From Armatimonadota bacterium (lineage in GTDB: Bacteria > Armatimonadota > UBA5829): a stretch of DNA of 13,846 bases. Shown here piece after piece: positions 6,018 through 13,009 of this stretch (positions are counted from its first letter, which is position 1; the number at the start of each line of letters is the position of its first letter). The stretch is taken from positions 1 through 13,846 of the forward strand of contig JAOAGX010000025.1 in NCBI GenBank assembly GCA_026415535.1, given 5' to 3'. Position numbers and translations under genes: made by a program. The notes beneath the pieces were generated by a model. That model saw nothing but the letters and a program-made list of their open reading frames with translations, had not been told where the DNA came from and searched no databases.

Positions 6018-7190
6018 ATGCGGAATAGGACATTGTCTGTGGCTGTGACCATAATGATGGTGGTGGCTTTGGTTTCCGTTGGCTTTGCGGATACTAAGTC
6101 CGCGAAAACGACGGCAACTAAGCCTGCCGCAGTCGAAAAGAAGGCCGAAAAGAAATTCGACCAGCGGAAAGTTCTAATGGAAATGTGGAAGGCGCCGGAT
6201 AGTACCGTTGTCGGAACAGTCAACGGCGAGAAAGTGACCAAGGGCGAGTTGATGAAGGCCCTATGGTTTTGGAACGCGCCAAACACTCTGCAGGATCTCC
6301 TAACGCAGAAAATGATTCAGCAGGCCGCCGAAAAGGCTGGTGTCAAACTCACGCCGGAGCAGCTTCAAGAGAAGGTCCAAGAGTCGCTCAAACGGATGGG
6401 TATGTCATCGGTCGATCAGCTTTTGAACCAATTCAGAGTGACCTACGACTACTTCATTTTCCGCACCAAGGGTGGTGCTCTTGCGGAAGCTGCGGTTCAG
6501 AGGCAGACAAAGATTACCGATGCGGAGTATGCTGAGTGGATTAAAGCTCGGCATATCTTGATCAGAATGCCAATGGAAGAGAAGGACGAGGCAAAGAGAG
6601 ACGAAATCGCCAAGAAGAAGGCTGACGAAATATACCAGAGAATAAAGAACGGAGAAGATTTTGCCAAACTGGCCGACGAGTTCTCAGAAGATCCTGGCAA
6701 CACTGATCCTCAAACTCAAAAGAAGAAAGGCGGCGACCTAGGTTGGTTCAGCAAGGGTCGTATGGTTCAGGAGTTTGAGAAGGCAGCTTTTGATTTGAAG
6801 GCGGGTGAAGTTAGCCAACCGGTCAAGACGTTTTACGGCTACCACATTATAAAGGTTGACAAGCTAGGTAAAGACGCCACGCCAGCGGAGAAGCAGGAGC
6901 TAAACAAGCTGATATTGGATCGTAAGGTTCCAATGGAGATGCATAAGTGGTTTACGGATGTTCAAGCCAGCTCGAAGATAGACAACAAACTTATGCCTCC
7001 GCCTGTCAAGGAGCCTAAGCCTGCAATGAAGCCGCAGTCACCTGCCAAACCTTCACCAACGCCGGCTACAGAGCCGAAGGCGGAGTCAAAACCTGCGGGT
7101 GAACCGGCTAAGCCAGAGAAGCCTGCCGAACCGGCGCCAGCCGAGAAGCCGGAAACACCGCCGCCACCACCTCCGCCGCCAGCGAACTAG
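6018..7190 (+). CDS. Secreted parvulin-type peptidyl-prolyl cis-trans isomerase
   Basis: A 390-residue exported foldase of the PrsA/SurA type. Residues 1-24 are a Sec signal peptide ending GFA|D; there is no cysteine for lipid attachment. Residues 60-165 form a SurA_N-like helical chaperone region (VVGTVNGEKVTKGEL then LLTQKMI). Residues 176-282 are a PpiC rotamase domain with ARHILI, FAKLADEFSEDPG, GGDLGWFSKGRMV and the terminal YGYHIIKVD. From about 326 to 390 there is a low-complexity Pro/Lys/Ala/Glu tail ending in eight prolines. AAGGAG 8 bases before the ATG supports the start. The lack of a lipobox points to a soluble protein outside the inner membrane, with the tail perhaps binding or crossing the wall (inference). 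A candidate terminator follows. Confidence 0.93.
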   Translation: MRNRTLSVAVTIMMVVALVSVGFADTKSAKTTATKPAAVEKKAEKKFDQRKVLMEMWKAPDSTVVGTVNGEKVTKGELMKALWFWNAPNTLQDLLTQKMIQQAAEKAGVKLTPEQLQEKVQESLKRMGMSSVDQLLNQFRVTYDYFIFRTKGGALAEAAVQRQTKITDAEYAEWIKARHILIRMPMEEKDEAKRDEIAKKKADEIYQRIKNGEDFAKLADEFSEDPGNTDPQTQKKKGGDLGWFSKGRMVQEFEKAAFDLKAGEVSQPVKTFYGYHIIKVDKLGKDATPAEKQELNKLILDRKVPMEMHKWFTDVQASSKIDNKLMPPPVKEPKPAMKPQSPAKPSPTPATEPKAESKPAGEPAKPEKPAEPAPAEKPETPPPPPPPPAN

Positions 7191-7218
7191 ATCAGCGCTA
7201 AGTTAGTAATTTGGTTAT

Positions 7219-7240
7219 GGGCCGTGGGTAACCGCGGCCC
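7219..7240 (+). terminator. GC-rich hairpin after the foldase gene
   Basis: GGGCCG (7219-7224) and CGGCCC (7235-7240) form a perfect 6-bp stem with a 10-base loop, 28 bases after the foldase stop. The bases after it (GTGTACCTTCTTGT) are only moderately T-rich, so intrinsic termination is plausible but not certain. A TTTTTTAAAAA tract lies further on at 7265-7275, in the presumed leader/promoter region of the next gene. Confidence 0.45.
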
Positions 7241-7335
7241 GTGTACCTTCTTGTCTGCTAAGTGGTTTTTTAAAAAGTATGCAGTGGTGAAAAAGCGTCA
7301 CGCGGGCTGATGCTTGCGAGAAAAGGGGAGGAAAG

Positions 7336-7671
7336 TTGAAAAAGTCGACTTTGATTATCGTCATCGCAGGGATTTTAGTAATTTGTGTCGCCGCGCTTGC
7401 TAGTGTGGCTTGGCAAAAGACGTTTGATAGCCTTTACAAACCCAATCCTGGCAGTGTTATCGCCAAGGCAAAGTGCGACCTATGTCATGTCAAATCAAAG
7501 CCGAGAACCGAGTTGAATGCTTATGGAAAGCTGCTCAAGGGCAAGAAGGTGGATGCTGCCTCGCTCAGAGCAATAGAAAGTATCGACGCTGACAAGGACA
7601 AATCCTCAAACATTGCCGAGATCAAAGCCGGCACGCTTCCTGGCGATCCCAAGAGCAAGCCAAAGAAGTGA
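7336..7671 (+). CDS. Small membrane-anchored monohaem c-type protein with EF-hand-like loop
   Basis: The 111-residue product has an N-terminal hydrophobic segment (5-25) that is a signal anchor or signal peptide, then one CDLCH haem c motif (47-51). After it come LNAYGKLLKG (60-69) and an EF-hand-type loop DADKDKSSNIAE (84-95), with Asp at positions 1, 3 and 5 and Glu at 12, then GTLPGDP. Small proteins with CxxCH, an 'AYG' block and a D-x-D-x-D...GT.PGDP end are, from memory, found beside multihaem and redox genes in several phyla; their role is unclear. There is no Met after residue 1 and no second His, so the usual sixth haem ligand is missing. The TTG start is set by AGGGGAGG at 7324-7331. 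It is convergent with hcp. Confidence 0.8.
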   Translation: MKKSTLIIVIAGILVICVAALASVAWQKTFDSLYKPNPGSVIAKAKCDLCHVKSKPRTELNAYGKLLKGKKVDAASLRAIESIDADKDKSSNIAEIKAGTLPGDPKSKPKK

Positions 7672-7681
7672 AACGGTGGTC

Positions 7682-7740
7682 GCGGGCCCGGCACGTTGAA
7701 TCATTTTGCTGTGGCAACGTGTCTTTCGTGCCGGGCACGC
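7682..7740. terminator. Strong hairpin between convergent genes
   Basis: Arms 7682-7695 and 7727-7740 pair at 13 of 14 positions around a 31-base loop, midway between the stop of the haem protein (7671) and that of hcp (7760). A second stem, ACGTTG (7693-7698) with CAACGT (7715-7720), overlaps the first by three bases, so the two compete at that point. The + strand flank TGGTTTTGGG is weakly T-rich and the - strand side has no T-run. It probably acts as a two-way transcription block or transcript-end protector; it could also be a copy of a dispersed palindrome. Confidence 0.65.
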
Positions 7741-7759
7741 TGGTTTTGGGAGTTCGACA

Positions 7760-9424
7760 TCAGCCTAGTATTGCTTTTAGATCCTCCTGCGGTGTGCTAA
7801 TTGGCTTGATACTGAACTTTTCTACCAGGGTATTCAAAACAGCGGGAGACACAAATGCTGGTAGGCTTGGTCCCAGTCGAATGTTCTTGATCCCCAATGC
7901 CAATAAGGTTAGCAGAATAGCAACTGCCTTTTGCTCATACCAGGAGAGAATCAGCGACAACGGCAGCTCGTTAACTCCTACTCCGAATGCCTTAGATAGC
8001 GCGAGAGCTATTTGGATTGCGGAGTAAGCGTCGTTGCATTGGCCGATATCAATCAGCCTGGGTATTCCGTCGATCGTGCCGAAATCGAGCTTGTTGAACC
8101 TGTACTTTCCACAGGCTAGCGTCAGTATAACGCAGTTTTCGGGAACTAGCTGGGCGAACTCGGTATAGTAATTGCGCCCTGGCTTAGCGCCGTCGCAACC
8201 GCCGATCAGGAAGAAATGCCGGATTGCACCACCTTTGACCGCGTCGATTATGGTCGGTGCGGCAGTAGTGACGGCATTGTGTCCGAATCCAACTGTGATG
8301 AAATTTTCCGCCTCATCCTCGGCAAACCCCGGAGCTTCAAGCGCAGCCTCGATTACGGGCGTAAAATCCTTTTCTCCACGTGTGCCGGTTGCGATGTGTC
8401 TGACTCCAGGCATAGCAACCAATCCAGTTGTGAAAAGTCGATCCTTGTAGCTGTCTCGCGGTTTCTGGATACAGTTTGTAGTCATCAATATTGCGCCAGG
8501 GAAAGTGTCGAACTCCCTGACTTGGTCCTGCCAAGCTCCGCCGTAGTTGCCGACCAGGTGGCTGTACGCTTTTAGCTTAGGGTAGCCGTGGGCCGGCAAC
8601 ATTTCGCCGTGTGTGTATATGTTAATGCCCTTGCCTTCGGTTTGTTTGAGAAGCATTTCGAGATCGCGCAGGTCATGTCCGGAGACTACGATAGCTTTGC
8701 CCTTGACGGGGGTAATGCGCACCTGAGTTGGGGTGGGGTGACCGTAAGCGCCAGTGTTTGCCGCGTCCAGGAGCTCCATTACCTTGAGGTTGAGTTCTCC
8801 GACCTTTAGCGTCATCGACAGAAGGTCATCCACCGTCGAATTGGGCCTTGTCAAGAGGTTAAGCCCTTCGTGAAACACGCCGTAGACGGCCGGATCCTCC
8901 TTGCCAAGAATCTGAGCGTGATCGGCATAAGCGGCTGCGCCTTTAAGTCCGTATGTTATTATCTCCTGAAGACTGGCAATATCTTCTCCCATTGCTTCCT
9001 TGCGGGCCAAGATACCGATTTCCACAGCCTGCGTCGCCATTCCGTCGACATCTTTCGCTGGTTCAAATAAGGCAGGGCCGTCGAGGAGCTCAGGGGTCTT
9101 GCCAGCCCTTCGGCACGCATCTTCGTAGAGCGCCCTTGCTTCGCCGCGAATGCTCTCGGCTTTGCATATTAGCTCCGCTATCCGCTGGGGGTCGAAGTCG
9201 ACGTTCGTTACCGTTGCGAAAAGTGCCTCGATTGTGAACACATCCACCTCGTGGTTTATTGCTCCGAGGCTGCGAGCACGGCTCGCGTACATCGATATGC
9301 CCTTGGTCATATGGACCAACAGATCCTGAAGTTTGGCCGTTACCTCGTCCTTGCCGCATACGCCTTGTTTTGTACAACCGGTTCCCATTGCTGTTTGTTC
9401 GCACTGGAAGCAGAACATGCTCAT
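7760..9424 (-). CDS. hcp: Hybrid cluster protein (hydroxylamine reductase-like, class I)
   Basis: Hcp carries a cubane and a hybrid Fe-S-O cluster; it reduces hydroxylamine in vitro and is now best known as a nitric oxide reductase/protein S-nitrosylase in anaerobic nitrosative stress. The 554 residues include the N-terminal Cys-x2-Cys-x8-Cys-x5-Cys set (Cys5, 8, 17, 23), the class I spacing of anaerobes. All seven hybrid-cluster ligands are visible and align with those of Desulfovibrio Hcp: His250, Glu274, Cys318, Cys410, Cys438, Cys463 and Glu498 (in GHD, HGE, TNC, GGC, LACG, GQC and WYEQKA). I start it at 9424 because GGAGGT sits 7 bases upstream and MSMFCFQCEQ matches the family N-terminus; in-frame ATGs at 9439 and further upstream lack this. 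No Hcr reductase gene is adjacent. It has its own promoter with a CRP/FNR-type site. Confidence 0.97.
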   Translation of the reverse strand: MSMFCFQCEQTAMGTGCTKQGVCGKDEVTAKLQDLLVHMTKGISMYASRARSLGAINHEVDVFTIEALFATVTNVDFDPQRIAELICKAESIRGEARALYEDACRRAGKTPELLDGPALFEPAKDVDGMATQAVEIGILARKEAMGEDIASLQEIITYGLKGAAAYADHAQILGKEDPAVYGVFHEGLNLLTRPNSTVDDLLSMTLKVGELNLKVMELLDAANTGAYGHPTPTQVRITPVKGKAIVVSGHDLRDLEMLLKQTEGKGINIYTHGEMLPAHGYPKLKAYSHLVGNYGGAWQDQVREFDTFPGAILMTTNCIQKPRDSYKDRLFTTGLVAMPGVRHIATGTRGEKDFTPVIEAALEAPGFAEDEAENFITVGFGHNAVTTAAPTIIDAVKGGAIRHFFLIGGCDGAKPGRNYYTEFAQLVPENCVILTLACGKYRFNKLDFGTIDGIPRLIDIGQCNDAYSAIQIALALSKAFGVGVNELPLSLILSWYEQKAVAILLTLLALGIKNIRLGPSLPAFVSPAVLNTLVEKFSIKPISTPQEDLKAILG

Positions 9425-9449
9425 ATCCGTGACCTCCATTGGCTTTGAT

Positions 9450-9498
9450 CGTGAGTATTGTACCAACTCGGCACTCCTTACACTTTGACCTACGTCAA
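9450..9498 (-). promoter_or_regulatory. CRP/FNR-type (HcpR-like) operator and hcp promoter
   Basis: The palindrome TTGAC-CTAC-GTCAA (9485-9498) lies upstream of hcp. Downstream of it on the - strand is a -10 box TACAAT (9462-9457), five of six to TATAAT, which puts the transcription start at about 9450 and a 25-base leader before the ATG. The palindrome centre is then at -41.5, the class II activator position, and there is no TTGACA at the normal -35 place (AAGTGT is there), so the promoter looks activator-dependent. Reported HcpR sites upstream of hcp in other anaerobes are similar TTGAC/GTCAA inverted repeats (from memory). The regulator itself is not in the window. The rest of 9499-9606 shows nothing I can name. 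Confidence 0.75.
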
Positions 9499-9606
9499 GT
9501 TTAAGTGAAGATTATTGCATGTGTGCAGGAAACGAGAGAGGTTTATTGGGGGTGCTGTGTAGCCCACTGTCTGGAGAAAAAGGCTCTGCTGCAGGATCAC
9601 AAAGCG

Positions 9607-9634
9607 CTCCAATGATAATGTCATCGGATTGGAG
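9607..9634 (-). terminator. Hairpin after the Gfo/Idh/MocA gene, possible operon terminator
   Basis: CTCCAAT (9607-9613) and ATTGGAG (9628-9634) form a perfect 7-bp stem, with GAT/ATC (9614-9616, 9623-9625) able to extend it across a 2-base bulge. It sits 30 bases past the stop of the - strand operon. The sequence following on the - strand, CGCTTTGTG, has only a short T-run, so the terminator call is tentative. Confidence 0.45.
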
Positions 9635-9664
9635 GTCACGAGAAGGTTGCTGGGTAATACACCG

Positions 9665-10663
9665 TTAGTAACAAACGGTCACGACACGTCCCGATTCCAG
9701 CGATTCGATCCCGGCTTGGATGACCTTCTGGGCTATAAGGCCATCCTCGCCGGATCCGTCTATCTCGGATGGAGGTACACCGCCGCTTACCTGCTGCAAA
9801 AACTTGTGCAGACGGTCGCGGAATGTGTCGTCAAAGTCGCGAAACCCACCAAACACGGGATTCGTGTAGACCGACTTGACCAAATCATCAGCCGGATAGA
9901 GCGTTACTTCGCGCCACATATCTTCAAGCACAAACCGGCCTTTTGTTCCAGCAACCTCACAACGCTCCATCGGATGACCACGCGCTAAGTCGTAGCTTGA
10001 TGTCAAATGCCCGACTGCTCCGCTTTGAAACTGCACGTTGAACGAGGCAGTGGACCAGATGTTTCGGCCAGGGGCTCTAGTGGCGAAGCATTGGATACTT
10101 GCGATATCCCCGCAGTAATAGCGCATCAAATCCGCGGAGTGTGGGTTTAAAGCTTTGATGTGGAAATACGGCGAATCGAACAAACCGGGTTTGCCGATCC
10201 ATAGTGACATATTGCAAAATAGTATGTGACCGAGCCTACCTTCATCTACCCATTGCTTTGCCAATCGTGCCGCGTTGGTAAACCGGTGGTTGAAATTGAC
10301 TCCGAAGCACCGGTTTTCTTCACGCGCCACTCGTACCATTTCTTCGGCTTTGTCGATCTCATTGTGAATTGGTTTCTCACAAAGTACGTGGCAACCAGCA
10401 CGAAGCGATTGGATGGTAGGCTCGTAATGATCGCTCGCGTACTCGAATCCGCCGGTTGCCACACTCACTACGTCCGGCTTGAGTTTGTCGAGCATATCCT
10501 GGGCACTTAGAAACCAGGGGACTCCAAAACGTTCCCCTGCAGCCCTAGCGCGTTCCTCGATGATGTCGCAAACCCCGACCAACTCGCAAAGATCGTCTTC
10601 TGAATATATTCGCGAGTGAAGGTTTCCAATCGGTCCTAGGCCGATGACGCAAACCCTGAGCAT
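9665..10663 (-). CDS. Gfo/Idh/MocA-family NAD(P)-dependent oxidoreductase
   Basis: A 332-residue dehydrogenase of the Gfo/Idh/MocA family, which oxidises or reduces hydroxyls of sugars and cyclitols such as inositol. It has the N-terminal Rossmann motif GLGPIG (8-13), VCD after the second strand (31-33), HVLCEKP (92-98) with the family's EKP catalytic lysine, FNFNH-like VNFNHRF (122-128) and HSADLMRYYCG (175-185), where His175 and Asp178 fit the HxxD active-site pattern. The substrate cannot be told. The ATG at 10663 shares its first base region with the sulfatase-like gene's stop (TAATG), and AAGGAG lies 5 bases before it, so translation is coupled. It is clearly paralogous to the gene starting at 13106. 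A longer open frame to 11035 is not used: the extra N-terminus is Arg-rich and lies over the upstream gene. Confidence 0.92.
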   Translation of the reverse strand: MLRVCVIGLGPIGNLHSRIYSEDDLCELVGVCDIIEERARAAGERFGVPWFLSAQDMLDKLKPDVVSVATGGFEYASDHYEPTIQSLRAGCHVLCEKPIHNEIDKAEEMVRVAREENRCFGVNFNHRFTNAARLAKQWVDEGRLGHILFCNMSLWIGKPGLFDSPYFHIKALNPHSADLMRYYCGDIASIQCFATRAPGRNIWSTASFNVQFQSGAVGHLTSSYDLARGHPMERCEVAGTKGRFVLEDMWREVTLYPADDLVKSVYTNPVFGGFRDFDDTFRDRLHKFLQQVSGGVPPSEIDGSGEDGLIAQKVIQAGIESLESGRVVTVCY

Positions 10664-12069
10664 TATAGCTCCTTTTGCCCTCGTTGTGTTCGCAGTTCTT
10701 TGGCCTGTAGCTCCTCGGCAGTTTCGGGTGAGCCAATGTACATAGTGTTGTATGCTTCTTCCGAAGTCTTGAACGGGCTGCCATGCCCTGACCAGTTGAG
10801 ATTGGTGTATATGGGGTTCGTGCGCCCTGTTTCTCGCTCGCGCTTGGCAATCCAGTTCTGCATTCGCTTTTCCAGCATTTCGACAACTTCGGAGTTTTCC
10901 TCTGCGACGTTGTGGTTTTCTTCGGGATCTTTGAGTAGGTTGTACAACTCGACCTCGGGTTTGTGGTGTATGTCGGGCTCGAGTGCGTGGATGTATTTCC
11001 CCTCTGGCGTACGCCAGCCATGCTTGCGCATCCATGTGGCCTCGGTAAGGTAGTATTCCGGCTCCTGCTCTCGTGGTTTTCCTTCAAATAGTGGGACTAA
11101 GCTGCGACCGTCGAACGCGATGTCAGTTTCGATGTCCAGTATGTCCAATATGGTAGGCATGATGTCCTTCATGTGCACATAGTCCCTGAATCGCCTTCCT
11201 GCCGGAACCGTTCCCGGCATATAGAAGAACAGCGGGATATGGATGGTACAGTCATAAAGACCGTGGTGGTCAAACCAGCATTCGTGATCGTAAAGCGTTT
11301 CGCCATGGTCCGAGTCGAACACCATAAGCGTGTTTTCTTCGATTCCGAGTGAACGAACCGTTGATATGATATTGGCTATACATGCATCCATGTATGCGAG
11401 GGCGCCGTCATACTGGGCTATAATGTAATCTTTATCTGTGCACCCTGGGGGAAACCAGCTTGCGAAGTAGTCGCGAAACGGCTTGAATTGCATCACTGGC
11501 TCCAACGAGTGGTTATTCGGATCGAATTCGTCCCCATCCCAGAATATTCGCTCAAACGGATATGGAGGCAAATAGGGCGAATGAGGGTCCATATGCCTGA
11601 GGAACAAGAAGAACGGTTTTTTTTCGCCCGCAAGCCTTTTTAGCTCGGGGATTGCGACTTTGTTCAGATTTTCGGCCTTGGGACTTCGTCCGGCTTTCCA
11701 CGAACCCCAGCCGGGGAAGTCGATGTAGTTTTGGAACCCGCGTGAGGCTTGGTTACCCGAAAAACCGACACAGGTGGTATTGTATCCGTTTTCGCTCAGC
11801 ACCTCGGCAAGGGTTTTGACGTGATCACCCAGCATGCCTTCGTGTCGCAAAGCGACCACGTCAGTTCCAAAACAGTCCATACCGGTGAACATCGAGGCAT
11901 ACCCTGGGGTTGTGGGAATCGAAGGACTGAACGCATTTTCAAAAACACACCCTGCCTCAGCAAGCTTGTCCATGTGCGGGGTGGTCAGACGATGATAGCC
12001 ATAGAGGCTCATATGGTCAGCGCGCAGACTGTCTATGCCAAACAGGATAAGGTTAGGTTTCTTCTTCAT
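10663..12069 (-). CDS. Sulfatase-fold hydrolase lacking the formylglycine residue
   Basis: The 468-residue protein has the alkaline-phosphatase/sulfatase fold (PF00884): an early metal Asp in FGIDSLRADH (Asp13), HMDPHSPY (159-166), the late metal pair SDHGE (253-257) and WFDHHGLYD (265-273). No signal peptide is visible, so it is probably cytoplasmic. In true sulfatases the C/S-x-P-S-R...TG motif supplies the Cys or Ser turned into formylglycine. Here the aligned stretch is TTPGYASMFTG (53-63), with Thr53 at that place and Tyr57 for the Arg. Phosphatases, phosphodiesterases and phospho-transferases of the superfamily use such a Thr as nucleophile, so a phosphoester or phosphonate substrate is as likely as a sulfate ester. 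GAGG upstream supports the ATG. The gene lies between the isomerase and oxidoreductase in one operon. Confidence 0.88.
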   Translation of the reverse strand: MKKKPNLILFGIDSLRADHMSLYGYHRLTTPHMDKLAEAGCVFENAFSPSIPTTPGYASMFTGMDCFGTDVVALRHEGMLGDHVKTLAEVLSENGYNTTCVGFSGNQASRGFQNYIDFPGWGSWKAGRSPKAENLNKVAIPELKRLAGEKKPFFLFLRHMDPHSPYLPPYPFERIFWDGDEFDPNNHSLEPVMQFKPFRDYFASWFPPGCTDKDYIIAQYDGALAYMDACIANIISTVRSLGIEENTLMVFDSDHGETLYDHECWFDHHGLYDCTIHIPLFFYMPGTVPAGRRFRDYVHMKDIMPTILDILDIETDIAFDGRSLVPLFEGKPREQEPEYYLTEATWMRKHGWRTPEGKYIHALEPDIHHKPEVELYNLLKDPEENHNVAEENSEVVEMLEKRMQNWIAKRERETGRTNPIYTNLNWSGHGSPFKTSEEAYNTMYIGSPETAEELQAKELRTQRGQKEL

Positions 12070-12140
12070 TGGTATTCCTCAATTCTACGTTTTGGGGAGC
12101 TGATGGTTCCAACATTTCGGGTTAAACGAGGTGGATTGTC

Positions 12141-12155
12141 ATCCCTTCAGGGGAT
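12141..12155. repeat. Short stem-loop in the isomerase-sulfatase gap
   Basis: ATCCC (12141-12145) and GGGAT (12151-12155) form a perfect 5-bp stem with a 5-base loop in the 93-bp gap between the two genes of the - strand operon. There is no T-run. It may be a processing or mild attenuation site between the genes, or chance. Confidence 0.3.
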
Positions 12156-12162
12156 AGGATTA

Positions 12163-12963
12163 CTACCGTGCTCCTAACATCTTCAAGCATGCGTTTAGGT
12201 AGCCATAGCTTTCGGCCGCGATGATCACTACCTGTGCAAGATCAAGCTGATTGGCGCCAATCACTTCGAGACATACTGGTCCAGAATAGCCACCCTCGAC
12301 CATAACTTTGCAATATGCCATCAAGTCGATATCACCTCTTCCGCACGTCTGATCCTGTGGCGTGCCGGGCGACGGCCCACGACCTTTGCAGTCCCGAATG
12401 TGTATATGCTTAGTGCGCGATAGCACGGGCTTCAGAGCTTCTGCAGGTTCTTCTCCGGCGCGATAGATATGGCTGGGATCCATATCAACGCCGAATGCTG
12501 GGCTGGTAATTTTTTCTAAGGCGCGCAGCGTGGTCGGAGTGTTATAGATTGAGGCTCCCACGTGGGCCTTGCAACACAGCGTGACACCAAACTCACCAGC
12601 CTTTTCCGCCATCTTAACCATCAGATCGGTTTGCCGTTGAAAATCCTCTTCTACGTCGCTCTTGCCACCAGGTCCGATGTTGACAATCGGTATTCCTATT
12701 TCTGCTCCAGCCTCAAATGCCTTCAGGAGCCGATCCTCATCAAGCGCTGCTTCTTCCATCGAGAACAGTTCGAGACCGTTGTCGGACACTATTTGCTTGA
12801 TTTCTGCGGCTTGCTCTCGCCATCTGTCGAGTTCAAGGTGCTCGCACATACCCTTGATAGCGGATATTTCAATTCCATCGTATCCGGCCATCTTAACGTA
12901 CTTGGCGGCGGTTGCAAAGTCGAACCCGCCAAAGAGGACGCTGTTGACTCCGAGTCTGATCAT
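12163..12963 (-). CDS. Sugar phosphate isomerase/epimerase-family TIM barrel protein
   Basis: A 266-residue protein of the xylose-isomerase-like TIM barrel family (AP_endonuc_2, PF01261), whose members isomerise or epimerise sugars, keto-sugars and inosose derivatives using a divalent metal. The barrel begins IRLGVNSVLF; GYDGIEIS (28-34) is the typical second strand. Likely metal ligands are in CCKAH (H134), VDMDPSH (159-165), HIHIRD (186-191) and CLEV (Glu233), though which ones bind is inferred. The ATG is well set by GGAGG 6 bases upstream. It is the first gene of a three-gene operon and is divergent from the second Gfo/Idh/MocA gene. Members next to Gfo/Idh/MocA dehydrogenases usually act in sugar or inositol breakdown; the actual substrate is not known. 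Confidence 0.88.
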   Translation of the reverse strand: MIRLGVNSVLFGGFDFATAAKYVKMAGYDGIEISAIKGMCEHLELDRWREQAAEIKQIVSDNGLELFSMEEAALDEDRLLKAFEAGAEIGIPIVNIGPGGKSDVEEDFQRQTDLMVKMAEKAGEFGVTLCCKAHVGASIYNTPTTLRALEKITSPAFGVDMDPSHIYRAGEEPAEALKPVLSRTKHIHIRDCKGRGPSPGTPQDQTCGRGDIDLMAYCKVMVEGGYSGPVCLEVIGANQLDLAQVVIIAAESYGYLNACLKMLGAR

Positions 12964-13009
12964 AAGATGCCTCCGAAACTTGTCTTCTCCAAAGGCTTCG
13001 GCGCACGTG

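Noticed and set aside
7241..7335. Possible riboswitch in the leader of the haem protein
   Set aside because: Small stems such as GCGTCACGC (7295-7303) are present, but I could match no known riboswitch core.
7668..8027. 119-codon + strand frame starting in the stop of the haem protein
   Set aside because: It crosses the intergenic hairpin and then runs antisense to the conserved end of hcp; composition and lack of family features fit a shadow frame.
9493..9498. TTGACG as an ordinary -35 box for hcp
   Set aside because: It is 30 bp from the TACAAT -10 box, too far for sigma70 contact; it is better read as half of the palindromic operator.
9629..9988. 119-codon + strand frame opposite the oxidoreductase
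   Set aside because: It is antisense to the well-conserved C-terminal part of the Gfo/Idh/MocA gene, and I see no protein features in it.
10664..11035. 124-residue N-terminal extension of the oxidoreductase frame
   Set aside because: It overlaps the hydrolase gene in another frame, is Arg/Gln-rich and featureless, and the internal ATG at 10663 has a good ribosome site and the Rossmann start.
10700..11053. + strand frame of 117 codons within the hydrolase gene
   Set aside because: Shadow of a conserved coding region; no recognisable product.
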